The notes: generated by a model not told the origin, from the sequence alone. DNA of 64,000 nucleotides from JAWKXU01 sp964468045 (GCA_964468045.1 CAYXTO010000015.1:23927-87926); one strand, 5' to 3'. Positions 53,255 through 62,790 are shown, numbered from the stretch's first letter. Numbers and translations are program-made.

Positions 53255-53704
53255 TCAGCGAAAGACCTCGGGGTCGATTGCGCTCTGGCCGCGCGAGGCA
53301 AACCACGCCTTCGCATCGCGGCGGAAGAGAAAGGCGAGGGCAATGAACTGCATCGCGGTGATCACCAGGGCAGCAACCAGGGTGAAGGTTCCGATCCGCG
53401 CCAGTTGCTGCAGGGTCGGGATCATGGCGAGCGCGCCCAGGATTGTCATGCCAATGAGAATCCATTTGGCCACATTGCTGGCGCGGCGGGAAATGAAAAA
53501 CCACAGCAGCAACGGGATCGCGAAACTGACCAGCGTGGTGACTATCAGGAAGCCGCTTCCGAACCCTATCTGCGCGTTGGCGGGATCCGCCTGGAGCCAT
53601 GCCAGATTGTCCTGGTAGGACAGGGCCGCATTGATGATCCCCAGACCTATTGAACCCAGAAAAAACCGGTCAAACTGTACAATCGAATGCGGCCGCATGC
53701 TCAT
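53255..53704 (-). CDS. Four-helix membrane protein, unknown
   Basis: 149 residues with four hydrophobic helices (about 13-27, 46-68, 77-95 and 105-125). It begins MSMRPHSIVQFDRFFLGSIGLGIINAAL and has GGGGG just upstream; another ATG lies two codons on. The pattern is that of small sphingomonad inner-membrane proteins. It is 8 nt before the RNase T2 gene and probably co-transcribed. Confidence 0.7.
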   Translation of the reverse strand: MSMRPHSIVQFDRFFLGSIGLGIINAALSYQDNLAWLQADPANAQIGFGSGFLIVTTLVSFAIPLLLWFFISRRASNVAKWILIGMTILGALAMIPTLQQLARIGTFTLVAALVITAMQFIALAFLFRRDAKAWFASRGQSAIDPEVFR

Positions 53705-53758
53705 CCCCCAGGTTGCGGGGGCGAACATGGCGCAAATGCGTACACCGAGCAAACCGTT

Positions 53759-54622
53759 CTATAGTGGCGTGAAATCCAGCCCGATATCGGCCGCCGGGGC
53801 GCTTTGGGTCAGCCGTCCGACCGAGACGAAATCCACGCCGGTTGCGGCAATCGCGCCGATGGTCTGGAGATTCACGCCGCCGGAAGCCTCGCAGGGGACC
53901 CGGCCCGCCACCAGCGCGACCGCCTCGCGCAGGATCGGCGGATCCATATTGTCCAGCAGCAGGTGGCTTGCCCCGGCCTCCAATGCCGGCTCGATCTGGT
54001 CAATCCGGTCCACCTCGCAGATGATATCCCTTACACCCGCCTCGCGGGCGCGGCGGACAGCCTCGCCCACATTGCCCGCCACTAGGATGTGGTTGTCCTT
54101 GATCATCGCGGCATCCCACAATCCCATGCGGTGATTGCGGGCGCCGCCCATCCGGGTGGCGTATTTTTCCAGGCGGCGCAGGCCCGGGATGGTCTTGCGC
54201 GTATCCAGCAGCACGGCGCCGGTATCACCCATGGCGGCGACATACTGGCGGGTCATGGTGGCGATGCCGGAAAGATGCTGCACCGTGTTGAGCGCGCTGC
54301 GTTCCGCCGTAAGCATGGCGCGGGCATTGCCGGACAGGCGCATCAGGTCCGTCCCGTCGGATACTTCCTCGCCCTCGCTGGCCAGGATCTCGATCTCCAT
54401 ATCGGGGTCGAGCACGCGGAAGAAGGCCGCGGCGATCGGCAGGCCCGCCACGACGACGGGGTCGCGGCTGTCCATCACGCCGGAGAAGCGTGCCTCTGCC
54501 GGGATGACGCTTTCCGCCGTCACGTCCCGTCCGCCCGCTGGCGTGCCGACACCCAAATCTTCATCCAGCGTGGCGCGCACGAAGCGGTCGAGGTCGAAGC
54601 CTTCGATGTGCCAATTGCTCAC
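53759..54622 (-). CDS. nadC: Nicotinate-nucleotide pyrophosphorylase (carboxylating)
   Basis: Makes nicotinate mononucleotide from quinolinate and PRPP in NAD synthesis. It has 287 residues from GTG (VSNWHIEGFDLDRFVRATLDEDLG), with GAGGGG 6 nt upstream; an ATG nine codons earlier is possible. TRKTIPGLRRLEKYATRMGGARNHRMGLWD near 139-168 and LLDNM near 214 and EASGGV near 237 line the active site. A RES toxin that would consume NAD is 12 kb away. Confidence 0.93.
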   Translation of the reverse strand: MSNWHIEGFDLDRFVRATLDEDLGVGTPAGGRDVTAESVIPAEARFSGVMDSRDPVVVAGLPIAAAFFRVLDPDMEIEILASEGEEVSDGTDLMRLSGNARAMLTAERSALNTVQHLSGIATMTRQYVAAMGDTGAVLLDTRKTIPGLRRLEKYATRMGGARNHRMGLWDAAMIKDNHILVAGNVGEAVRRAREAGVRDIICEVDRIDQIEPALEAGASHLLLDNMDPPILREAVALVAGRVPCEASGGVNLQTIGAIAATGVDFVSVGRLTQSAPAADIGLDFTPL

Positions 54623-54725
54623 AGATTCCCCTCTCGTCAGTGCGAGCATGGCGCAGCAACCCAGGCAGGGCCCTGTTACTGCGTCGGCTACGCCGGCTCG
54701 CAATGGCGAAATTCGACCGGTTCCG

Positions 54726-55520
54726 TCAATGCACGAAGCGTGCAACCACATCGCGGTAGCTGCGTGAAACCTTCACTTGCGCTCCGCTTTCGAGCAGCAG
54801 GAAGCATTCGCCATTGGTGTGCGGCTTGACCTGCCGGACCTTGTCCAGATTGACGATGGTCGAGCGATGCACGCGCTGGAACACGCGCGGATCGAGCCTG
54901 CGCTCCAGATCCTTCATCGTTTCGCGCAGGATCAGCGAATTGTCGCCGGTGTAGATGCACATGTAATCGCCGGCGGCCTCGATATGCTCGATCGAATCGA
55001 CATCCACGCGGAAAATCTGCCCGCGGTCCTTCACATTGATCAGCTTTTCGTAGCGGGAGGAGCTTTCCTCGTCCTCCGGCATCTGGTCCATCGCGTCCGG
55101 AGCGACTTCGGCCAGCACGGTCTTGAGCTTTTCCGCTTCTTCGGCGGAGCGTTTCTCCGCCAGGCGCGTGCGGACCCGGTCGAGTGTATCGGCCAGCCTG
55201 TCCTCGTCCACCGGCTTCATCAGGTAATTGACGGCATTGGCCTCGAACGCGCGAACGGCATGTTCCTGATAGGCGGTCACGAACACGAACAGCGGCGGTT
55301 CGATCTCCATCACGCCCTTCACCACGGAGAAACCGTCAAATCCGGGCATCTGGATATCGAGAAAGACGAGATCGGGCTTTTCGGTCTTGATCTTGCGGAT
55401 CGCTTCCCGGCCATTGGCGCAGGTGTCGATGATCTCGACATCGGGAAAGGCCTGGAGACGAAGTTCCAGGCCCTGAATTGCAAGTTTCTCGTCATCGACA
55501 AGTATGGTGCGGATGGTCAT
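54726..55520 (-). CDS. LytTR-family response regulator
   Basis: 264 residues. The receiver domain (1-115) has the acidic pair DD9-10, phosphoacceptor Asp55 in LVFLDIQMPG, and the conserved Lys in YLMKPVD near 100-106. The LytTR DNA-binding domain is near 160-262 (YMCIYTGDNSLILRETMKDLERRLDPRVFQRVHRSTIVNLDKV). The start overlaps the kinase stop (ATGA), so the two form a two-component system. The target genes cannot be told. Confidence 0.92.
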   Translation of the reverse strand: MTIRTILVDDEKLAIQGLELRLQAFPDVEIIDTCANGREAIRKIKTEKPDLVFLDIQMPGFDGFSVVKGVMEIEPPLFVFVTAYQEHAVRAFEANAVNYLMKPVDEDRLADTLDRVRTRLAEKRSAEEAEKLKTVLAEVAPDAMDQMPEDEESSSRYEKLINVKDRGQIFRVDVDSIEHIEAAGDYMCIYTGDNSLILRETMKDLERRLDPRVFQRVHRSTIVNLDKVRQVKPHTNGECFLLLESGAQVKVSRSYRDVVARFVH

Positions 55521-56713
55521 GCGTTTGAATCCAGGGGATGCTTTTCGGGCAGGGTGGTAACGGGTTGGGGGGCGGGAAGTTTCCCATCGGTGTCCACCGC
55601 TTCTCCCTTCGCGGGTTCATAAGGTATTTCGATAATAACCGTGAACCCTCCTTCGGGCGGAGTAAGAATTTCGAAGCGATGATCGTCGCCATAGGCTTGG
55701 GCGAGGCGATCGCGGATATTTGCCAGTCCCACCCCGGTGGAAGCGGTATCGTCATCGGCGATGACGGTGGGCAGGCTTGCCCGGTCCCCAGCATTTTGCA
55801 ATCCCGGACCGGTGTCGGAGACGGTAACGCGAAGCTTCTGACCGATGAGCCGAGCGCTGAGGCGGATTTGCGCTCCCTCCTCCTGCGCTGAAACCGCATA
55901 TTTGATGGCGTTCTCCACCAGCGGCTGAAGCAGCAAGGACGGCAGCAAGCCTCGTCCCGCTCCCGGTTCGATGCGGAAATCGGTCCGCAACCGGTCTTCG
56001 AAACGCATCAGCTCGATCCCGAGATAGAGCTTCAGCGTCTCCACCTCTTCATCCACCGTCACCTTCGTGCCGGCCTGGTTGGCCAGCGTATGGCGGAGGA
56101 AGGAGGACAGCCGGGTAAGCATGGCGTTGGCGGGCTCGGTCTGCTTCAGCAGCACCAGGGTGGAGATCGAGTTCAGCGTGTTGAACAGGAAGTGCGGATT
56201 GAGCTGATAGCGCAGCATGGCCAGCTGCGCGCTGGTGGCCTGTGCTTCCAGCTTCATTAGCTGGTCGGCCTGCTCTTCCACCCGCAGGAAGAAATTGATC
56301 GCGTAATACAGTGCGGACCACGCGCCCAGCAAGGTGAGGTCCATGTAGAACACACCTAGGAACAGCTGGGCGAAGCTGGATTGGCTGCCGGCCTGATAGA
56401 GGCTGATCACCCAGCCGTTGATGAATGCGGAAACGCTGACCGCCAGCGCCAGGGCGATCGCGGTGACGCCCCAGGTCACCAGGGGCCTGCGATGGATCAG
56501 CTGGCGATAGATCACGGAAAGGATCAGGCTGATCGAAAAGCCGGTGATCGTGGCGATGAACACCAGGATGAGAAAGGAAAGCGGCTTTTCGTTGGCGAGG
56601 CTGGTCATCGCGCGCAGCACCATCGCCCCGCCCCAGCCCGCGATCTGCAATTGCCAGAAGGCGCGGTTCTTGTTGGCGAAAAATGGTGTCGGGCTAAAGG
56701 GCAGCACGGCCAT
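55517..56713 (-). CDS. LytS/YehU-type sensor histidine kinase
   Basis: 398 residues. Four membrane helices lie between about 20 and 145 (e.g. LSFLILVFIATITGFSISLILSVIY). The His_kinase segment has His174 in LRYQLNPHFLFNTLNSISTL, and the ATPase part has GLLPSLLLQPLVENAIKYAV, VSDTGPGLQN and GVGLANIRDRLAQAYG. No extracytoplasmic sensor domain is visible, so the signal may be in the membrane. Confidence 0.92.
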   Translation of the reverse strand: MAVLPFSPTPFFANKNRAFWQLQIAGWGGAMVLRAMTSLANEKPLSFLILVFIATITGFSISLILSVIYRQLIHRRPLVTWGVTAIALALAVSVSAFINGWVISLYQAGSQSSFAQLFLGVFYMDLTLLGAWSALYYAINFFLRVEEQADQLMKLEAQATSAQLAMLRYQLNPHFLFNTLNSISTLVLLKQTEPANAMLTRLSSFLRHTLANQAGTKVTVDEEVETLKLYLGIELMRFEDRLRTDFRIEPGAGRGLLPSLLLQPLVENAIKYAVSAQEEGAQIRLSARLIGQKLRVTVSDTGPGLQNAGDRASLPTVIADDDTASTGVGLANIRDRLAQAYGDDHRFEILTPPEGGFTVIIEIPYEPAKGEAVDTDGKLPAPQPVTTLPEKHPLDSNA

Positions 56714-56783
56714 GGGCGAATATCCTAGCGGATTTCATGGGCCAAGTCAGATATTTTGCGTGCATGCGTTGCGGCTTTGCGTT

Positions 56784-57821
56784 TCATTCCCGGACGAAAT
56801 CCCGCGACCAGTCCGCCGCACCTCTCTCCTCCATCGCGGCGCGCATCCCCGCAATCTCGCTTTCCATCGATGCGGCGCGCTCGTCCCAGCCTTCGTGGGT
56901 TGGCAGGCGCAGGATCCCCAGATCATTGCGGCGGCCCCACCCCTTCATCAGTCGCACCGCTCCCGCCGGATCATAGCCAGCATTGGCGAGCAGCCACACG
57001 CAGAGTCTGTCCGCCTCGCGTTCGGTCCTGCGAACGTTGCCCCATCCTCTTCCTTCGCGTTCGAGCCATTCGCTGTGGCCCAGTAGATTATGGGCGAATT
57101 CATGCGCGACGACGGCCGCGAATTCGCTTTCCTCCAGCACGTCGCTGGGGCGTTTCGCCGCGCCGAAGCGCCGCCCGATGAGAACCCGGGTGCCATCCGC
57201 TTGCGCCTTTCCCCCCTGTGTCCGCAATTCGAACCGCCCCGGGCAAGCGGGAACTCCGACCAGTTCCACGTCGCGTGCCTCATCGTTTCCCCGTTTCACG
57301 CGCAACCGGACCTTGCCCTCACTCTCAAGCGTCGCATTGATGCGGTCGTGCACGGTCTTGAGGCGCGTATAGTCTCCGGCCGCAACCGGCGGCAGGTCCG
57401 CCATCGACCATTGACCGATCGCCAGCACCGCGTCGTTGGGCCTGAGGCCTGCACCAGCGGCGGGCGAATCCGGAGCGACGGCCTGGACCGCGATATCGCT
57501 CGCAATTCCCAGCGCGGCCCGGATCGAGCCCGGATCGTTGTAATTCATCACATCCTGCAGGAGCAGCCCCACGGCCGGCCGGGCCGACGTGCAAAAGGCG
57601 GCATTGGCGGTGGCAAGCCTCCATCCCACCGTCTGCAGGCGGGTATCTTCGATCTGCAGCGCTTCCACTGCCAGGCCCAGTTCCGACCTCAGTTCTGACC
57701 TGTCTCCGTTCGCTGCGGCATGGGCCGGGACCGCCAGAGCCAGGGACCAGAGAATCCCCGGCGCAAGGTGGCGCGGGACGGCGGCAAGGCCCGACACCAT
57801 CATGCCGCGAAGCTGCCTCAC
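56784..57821 (-). CDS. PDZ-domain M48-type metalloprotease
   Basis: 345 residues from GTG; ATGs follow six codons on. The signal peptide is at about 1-36. A PDZ-like segment near 95-185 (VAPDSPAAGAGLRPNDAVLAIGQ) is followed by zinc motif HEFAHNLLGH near 239-248, and the third ligand region RRTEREADRLCVWLLANAGYDP near 264-285. The order PDZ then HExxH is unusual for M48. It is located 1 nt after a DsbA-like gene on the same strand. Confidence 0.82.
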   Translation of the reverse strand: MRQLRGMMVSGLAAVPRHLAPGILWSLALAVPAHAAANGDRSELRSELGLAVEALQIEDTRLQTVGWRLATANAAFCTSARPAVGLLLQDVMNYNDPGSIRAALGIASDIAVQAVAPDSPAAGAGLRPNDAVLAIGQWSMADLPPVAAGDYTRLKTVHDRINATLESEGKVRLRVKRGNDEARDVELVGVPACPGRFELRTQGGKAQADGTRVLIGRRFGAAKRPSDVLEESEFAAVVAHEFAHNLLGHSEWLEREGRGWGNVRRTEREADRLCVWLLANAGYDPAGAVRLMKGWGRRNDLGILRLPTHEGWDERAASMESEIAGMRAAMEERGAADWSRDFVRE

Positions 57822-57822
57822 G

Positions 57823-58557
57823 CTATTTGCGCGCTGCGGCGATTGCTTTGGCCAGCGCTTCGCGGCCCACCGCCCCCGGGAACGCCTGATCGCCGATCAC
57901 CCAGCTGGGGGTGCCGTTGAAGTCCATCCGTGCCGCCAGGGCCCGGTTGCGCTGCAGTTCCGCTTCGACTTCCCTGGACGCCGCGACCTTCCGCGCGCGC
58001 TCCAGGTCCAGCCCCGCCTGCTTGGCAGCCTGTTCGATCGCTCCGGGAGTCGGCCGGCCGATCTCGAACAGCACCTTGTGGAAAGCTTCGAAGCGGCCCT
58101 GCTCGGCCGCCGCCAGCGCCATGCGGGCGGCATCGGCGCTTTGCGGAGAGAGGATCGGCAATTCGCGCAGCACCACCTTCAGATCCGGGTTGGCCACGAT
58201 CAGCGCATCGACATCCGCCACGCTATGGCGGCAATATCCGCAGGCGTAATCGCTGAATTCGACCAGCACGACTTTGCCATCGGGATTGCCCAGCACCGCG
58301 CCCGGGAAGGGCGTGACGACCGCCTCACGGATTTCGCCGAGCTGGCTTGCGGTTTCGCGGGCTTGCAACCGGTCGATGGCTTCGGGCAGGATCTCCGGAT
58401 TGTCGAGGATGTATTCCCGAACCACTTTCTCGGTCGCGTTCCGGTTCATGCCCGTGAAGGATGCGGCCCAACCTCCGGCAAAACCCAGGGCGGCGGCAAG
58501 AAGCGCGATCCCGGCAATGGACAGGATGCGGAGCGCGGCGGTTTTTTCCTCAGGCAT
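57823..58557 (-). CDS. DsbA-family thiol-disulfide oxidoreductase
   Basis: 244 residues with an N-terminal membrane anchor at about 10-34. The redox motif CGYC is Cys106 and Cys109 (FSDYACGYCRHSV) and the cis-Pro loop is in NGTPSWVIG near 216-224. The helical insert PEAIDRLQARE matches the ScsC/DsbG-like group. It acts on disulfides in the periplasm. It is coupled to the M48-TPR gene (TAATG overlap). Confidence 0.88.
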   Translation of the reverse strand: MPEEKTAALRILSIAGIALLAAALGFAGGWAASFTGMNRNATEKVVREYILDNPEILPEAIDRLQARETASQLGEIREAVVTPFPGAVLGNPDGKVVLVEFSDYACGYCRHSVADVDALIVANPDLKVVLRELPILSPQSADAARMALAAAEQGRFEAFHKVLFEIGRPTPGAIEQAAKQAGLDLERARKVAASREVEAELQRNRALAARMDFNGTPSWVIGDQAFPGAVGREALAKAIAAARK

Positions 58558-59921
58558 TATTTGCGCTTACCGCTCTTTTTCTCCCGTTCAAGCGCTTCGC
58601 GTGCCTGCAAGGTGATATCCTGCGCGCGCAGCCAGTCCGGCGAATTCTCCGGCAGCCCGGCAAAGGCAGCCTGCGCGCTTTGCAGGGCCTCGTTGTATCG
58701 CCGGTACAGGATTTGCTGCTCGGCGCTGGCCAGCTTCGCCCGGGCCATGTCCCCTCGCGCGGCATATACCACGCCGAGCTGGTGCCAGGCGAAGGGATTG
58801 TCCCGGTCGCGTGAAACCGCCGCCTTCAGCACGCGCTCGGCTTCGGGATAGTGATCGGCATCCTCGGTCGCGATCAGCGCATGACCGAAGGTGAGAGCGA
58901 TCAAGGGCGAATTGCCGGTCAGGCTATTGGCCCGGCGCAAGGAAGCGAGCGCTTCATCCGGACGGCCGGATTCGAGCAGGATCTGGCCTTTCAGCTCCAG
59001 GAAATAGGGATTGTTCGGATCCGATATCAGCAGGGCGTTGCTTTCGGCGAGCGCCTTACCGACCTGGGCATCCTTGTGATAGGCATAGGCCCGCGCATAA
59101 TGGGCGGGGATGTCCACGCGGGTGGGCGGGTATGCCTGAAGAGTCTGTGCCGGTTCGGCCAGATAGCCATAGAGCTTCGCCTTGGCGCGTTCGAACCGGG
59201 CCTGGAGATCGGAATCCACCGGCTTGGTCCAGGCCGGGTCCTTCTCGTAGGTTTCGCGCAAGGTGACGATGCGGTCTCCGGTCAGGGGGTGCGTGCGGCT
59301 GAACCCGGCCTCGTCGCTCTGGCTGTAGCCATGGCGGAATTCGAGGTTCTGCAGCTTCCTGAAGAATTCGAGCGAACCGCGGCCGGAAATCCCTGCCGTG
59401 GAGAGAAATTGGGCGCCCGCTGCATCCGCGCTGGATTCCTGCACGCGGGTAAAGGCCAGGAACTTGCCCATCGCGGCCTGCTGCCCTGCCGCCAGCACGC
59501 CCATGGCCGCATCGCCCGCCCCGGCCGCCGCGGCGGCGACGCCGAGCAGGAGGGAGAGAATGGTGATGTTGGTTGCTGCCTTCGCGCCCTCGTCGAACCG
59601 GATGATGTGCCCGCCGGTAATATGGCCCAATTCGTGGGCAATGACACCTTGCACCTCGTCGGCGCTGTCCGCGGCATTGATCAGCCCGCTGTGGATGTAG
59701 ACTGCCTGCCCACCCGCTACGAAGGCATTGATCGAGGGATCGCTGATCAGGACTATATCCACATTGCCGGGCTCAAGCCCCGCCGCCTTGACCAGGGGCG
59801 CCGCCATATCCTTCAGCAGTGCTTCGGTTTCCGCATCGCGCAAGATGGATTGGGCGGCAACCGGTTGCACCGCCAGGGCAAAGATTGCGCAAATCGCAAG
59901 CAGGCGGGCCAATATCGACAT
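58557..59921 (-). CDS. M48 metalloprotease with TPR repeats (BepA-like)
   Basis: 454 residues. The signal peptide is at about 1-23 (VAA-QS). The zinc motif is in GVIAHELGHITGGH near 112-125 and the third ligand in QESSADAAGAQFL near 167-179. The C-terminal half, near 280-430, has tetratricopeptide units (NPYFLELKGQILLESGRPDEALASLRRAN). BepA degrades or rescues stalled outer-membrane proteins; the same role is probable. It lies upstream of dsbA-like and M48-PDZ genes. Confidence 0.9.
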   Translation of the reverse strand: MSILARLLAICAIFALAVQPVAAQSILRDAETEALLKDMAAPLVKAAGLEPGNVDIVLISDPSINAFVAGGQAVYIHSGLINAADSADEVQGVIAHELGHITGGHIIRFDEGAKAATNITILSLLLGVAAAAAGAGDAAMGVLAAGQQAAMGKFLAFTRVQESSADAAGAQFLSTAGISGRGSLEFFRKLQNLEFRHGYSQSDEAGFSRTHPLTGDRIVTLRETYEKDPAWTKPVDSDLQARFERAKAKLYGYLAEPAQTLQAYPPTRVDIPAHYARAYAYHKDAQVGKALAESNALLISDPNNPYFLELKGQILLESGRPDEALASLRRANSLTGNSPLIALTFGHALIATEDADHYPEAERVLKAAVSRDRDNPFAWHQLGVVYAARGDMARAKLASAEQQILYRRYNEALQSAQAAFAGLPENSPDWLRAQDITLQAREALEREKKSGKRK

Positions 59922-60008
59922 TCGCAGATTGCTATCGTTCCTTCGCCTTAACCGGCGCTGAAGCCATAGCGTGTTCCCGCAGGCGGGAAAAGCGAAGCGG
60001 GTTTGCCG

Positions 60009-61469
60009 TCAGCCGAACAGCTGGCGCGCGGCACGGGCCAGCATGGCGTCGTCCTGCGGCAGTTCACCCAGCATCGCGATCTGGCCTTCCGGCAGGCGCC
60101 GGATCATGACGAGGCCGAATTCATGGCCCTGCGGCGGAATCATGTCGAAGCCGCGTGGTTCCATCCGGCGCAACTTCCGGGCCAGCTTTTCCTGCGCGAT
60201 CGCGGCGTCCTTCGCCGGCTTGCCGCTTTCCTCGCGACGCAGGAGGCGCTCCGCCTTGACCACTCCCTTGAGCCCGCCATCGAAAGCGGAAAGAAAAGCC
60301 GTCAATTCCCCCGGCGCCAGCCCCAGGCGATGGCCATGATTGAGTGCGGCCGCATATTCGGTGAGGCGGGTCTTGTCGTAATCTGCCCCGAACACCAGCT
60401 TGACGACCGGCGTCATTGGCGCCCGATCCTGTCTGGTCAACCCATAGTCCGCGAGCAATTCATCGAATTCCTCCGGTGCCCGGGCGGCAGCGATCGAAAA
60501 ATCATAGGCCCGGCCGATTGCGGCATACAACGCCTGGCGGGTTCGTTCTTCACTGCCATAGGCGGCCTGGGCCAGTTCCCGCGCGGAAGCGAGCCAGTCT
60601 CCCAGCTCCATTTCGCTCTCGTTCGGACAGAGGGCGGGCAATTCAGCATCCAGGGGCGGATTATCCCCGGCTGCAATCGAAAGATCCCATCCGAACCCGG
60701 GCTTGGGCAGGGTTGCATCGATATCGCTTTCGCCCGCTTCCATCTCCGGCGAAAGATCCAGAATGCCGTCCTCGGAAAAATGACGCCCCGGCTTACGCGC
60801 CAGCGGGCTATCGGCCCAGCTGGTCAGCGGCTCGCTTCCCTGCGGGGCACGACCGGCGATCGCATTCTCCGGGTTCAGGGCCTGATCGATTTCCAGCATC
60901 AGCTCGTCGGTGGTGAACTGATCGGCCAGTTCCTTCCAGTTGATCACGCCATAGATGAAGTCGATCGTCTCGTCGTCGCTGGAAAAGGGCAGCAGGATGC
61001 CGCGATACAGGATCGTGCGGCTATCCTGATTCACGAATTCCGCCTCGAAGCCGATCGGCGCCTGGTTGGCGAGGATCTGCATGTAGTGGTCGGTGATGCG
61101 GGACAGCAGAGATCGGCTGGGAACGTCGGACAGCGATGCAATATCACCTTCGGCCCCGCATTCCCTCGCCAGCTTGGCGCCGAGGAAGACTATGCTGGGG
61201 TCCTCGATGCCCGCGCTGAAATCCAGCAATACGCTATAGGGGCCGAAATCCGGCAGGTTTTGCGGATCGATGCTCTCTATCGACGGAAAATGCCGATCTT
61301 CCAGCAGATTGGCCCAGTAATTATAGGCGCGCACCTGCATGCGCCGTTCGTCCTGCCCGATCGGTGAAGGCGGCATCTCGCGACCGGCGTCGTCATCGGC
61401 CGGATCGTAATAGTCCGGCTCGCCGAAATCATCGACGCCGTCTGCGAAATTCCCCCTGAGCGTGTCCAT
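60009..61469 (-). CDS. PAS_5-domain protein with long C-terminal extension
   Basis: 486 residues, soluble. The PAS_5 domain is at about 45-185: QVRAYNYWANLLEDRHFPSIESIDPQNLPDFGPYSVLLDFSAGIEDPSIVFLGAKL. The remaining 300 residues are not a known output domain to me; they are helical with an acidic central stretch (ILDLSPEMEAGESDIDA). PAS_5 proteins are common in alphaproteobacteria with unknown signals. A hairpin lies in its upstream region. Confidence 0.82.
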   Translation of the reverse strand: MDTLRGNFADGVDDFGEPDYYDPADDDAGREMPPSPIGQDERRMQVRAYNYWANLLEDRHFPSIESIDPQNLPDFGPYSVLLDFSAGIEDPSIVFLGAKLARECGAEGDIASLSDVPSRSLLSRITDHYMQILANQAPIGFEAEFVNQDSRTILYRGILLPFSSDDETIDFIYGVINWKELADQFTTDELMLEIDQALNPENAIAGRAPQGSEPLTSWADSPLARKPGRHFSEDGILDLSPEMEAGESDIDATLPKPGFGWDLSIAAGDNPPLDAELPALCPNESEMELGDWLASARELAQAAYGSEERTRQALYAAIGRAYDFSIAAARAPEEFDELLADYGLTRQDRAPMTPVVKLVFGADYDKTRLTEYAAALNHGHRLGLAPGELTAFLSAFDGGLKGVVKAERLLRREESGKPAKDAAIAQEKLARKLRRMEPRGFDMIPPQGHEFGLVMIRRLPEGQIAMLGELPQDDAMLARAARQLFG

Positions 61470-61473
61470 TCGG

Positions 61474-61508
61474 GAAAGCCCTCAATTCCTAGTCTTTCAA
61501 GGGCTTTC
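61474..61508. repeat. Inverted repeat upstream of the PAS_5 gene
   Basis: GAAAGCCCT (61474-61482) and AGGGCTTTC (61500-61508) are complementary over nine bases with a 17-nt spacer. The left arm ends 5 bp from the PAS_5 ATG, so it may be an operator or a leader hairpin that covers the ribosome site; it could also end the upstream transcript. Confidence 0.5.
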
Positions 61509-61563
61509 TGGCGCGACGTGGTAAATATCCCGTTAAGTCGCGTGCATAAGGATGCAACGGGTT

Positions 61564-62031
61564 TCAGAGCATGTAACGCATATGGATGACCTGATGGACC
61601 GGCTCATGGTTCACCACGAAGGCGGCCGCCTCGAATTTGGGCGGACCCATCCTTACGGGAGCATCGCGCGAAAAGCCGAACCCCTCCTTCGGCATCAGGA
61701 ACAAGGCCCGGTCGATCTTGCCATTGCGGTTCTCGTCATGGAGCAGGGCGATGGCGTAGCGGCCCGGCATCACGCCGGAGAAAGTGAACGCGGTGCTCGG
61801 GGATGCCGGTGCGACGAGGCGATAATCCTGTTCGCTCTCGCATTTGGGAAATTCGCGGGCGTTCTGGGTCAGGCAAGCGCGCACCACGCCTTTGGCGGAT
61901 CTCAGTCCGGTCACGGTTACGGTCACCTCGGTGCCGGCCATTTCCGTCGCGTGCAGGGGGGTGGAGGCGCCGATCGGGCCCAGCAAGGCGCTGAGCACTG
62001 CGTGCAGTGCTGCGGCCAGAACAAGGATCAT
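61564..62031 (-). CDS. DUF2141 family secreted protein
   Basis: 155 residues with a signal peptide (1-28). The DUF2141 body is seen in VTVTVTGLRSAKGVVRACLTQNAREFP and GRYAIALLHDENRNGKIDRALFLMPKEGFGFSRDA, the latter with an Asp-rich, Ca-binding-like loop DENRNGKID near 103-111. It is thought to be an immunoglobulin-like periplasmic protein; role unknown. The start overlaps the stop of the sterol-desaturase-like gene (ATGA). Confidence 0.85.
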   Translation of the reverse strand: MILVLAAALHAVLSALLGPIGASTPLHATEMAGTEVTVTVTGLRSAKGVVRACLTQNAREFPKCESEQDYRLVAPASPSTAFTFSGVMPGRYAIALLHDENRNGKIDRALFLMPKEGFGFSRDAPVRMGPPKFEAAAFVVNHEPVHQVIHMRYML

Positions 62032-62753
62032 GGCTGGGTAATTCCCCGATCGGTTCCGCAGAGCCTGTCCCAGAAGCGGAAATAGAGGCCATAATTGCAG
62101 CGGTACAATTCATGATGGCGTTGGTGGTGGCTGGCCGTGATGATCCAGTCTCCCAGGCGAGAGTGAATGATCCGCCTGGGAAAGATCTCCCATCCCATGT
62201 GATTGGTGACGCCCATCACGGTCATGATCGCCAATACGGCGCCCAGCATGGCGATGTGGATGGGAATCACGAACACCAGGGCGGGAATCACCACCGCGCC
62301 GGTCAAGGCCTCGATCGGATGGAAATTCATGGCTGCCCAGGCGGTGGGGGGACGGCTGGCATGGTGGACGGCATGCGCCATCCGGAACGGGGCGGGGCGG
62401 TGCAGCCAGCGATGGGTCCAGTAGAACCAGCTATCGTGAAGGAAGAGATAGACGAACAGCGAGACCGGCAGATACCAGAGGGAATAGTCGCCCGCCTGCG
62501 CATAGATCAGCGTCCAGCCTCGTTCCTTCCAGCCCCAGGCCACGATTCCCGCGGGTATGCCATAGATCGCCGCGGACAGGAGGGACCACGCTATTTCCGA
62601 ATGCATCTGGCGTTCGAGCCCCGAATAAAGCCCGGGCCGGACCCTCCCGGTTATCCAGGCAAAGGCGCCGCTTGTCAGTGCGTAGCGTACCGCCACGATC
62701 AAGGTCATTGCCAGGGCGGAAAGCAGGATAGGACCGGGCGGGATCGGCGGCAT
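62028..62753 (-). CDS. Fatty acid hydroxylase / sterol desaturase-family protein
   Basis: 241 residues, four or five membrane helices. The histidine boxes HDSWFYWTHRWLH near 105-117, HAVHH near 126-130 and HHQRHHE near 213-219 bind the di-iron centre. In this order candidates include carotenoid hydroxylase-like (CrtZ/CrtG-type) and lipid hydroxylases; carotenoid genes are not in the window, so the substrate is undecided. It is co-transcribed with the DUF2141 gene. Confidence 0.88.
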   Translation of the reverse strand: MPPIPPGPILLSALAMTLIVAVRYALTSGAFAWITGRVRPGLYSGLERQMHSEIAWSLLSAAIYGIPAGIVAWGWKERGWTLIYAQAGDYSLWYLPVSLFVYLFLHDSWFYWTHRWLHRPAPFRMAHAVHHASRPPTAWAAMNFHPIEALTGAVVIPALVFVIPIHIAMLGAVLAIMTVMGVTNHMGWEIFPRRIIHSRLGDWIITASHHQRHHELYRCNYGLYFRFWDRLCGTDRGITQP

Positions 62754-62790
62754 GGAGGCCTTATGCCCGAATTATGCCCGACAGACAGGT

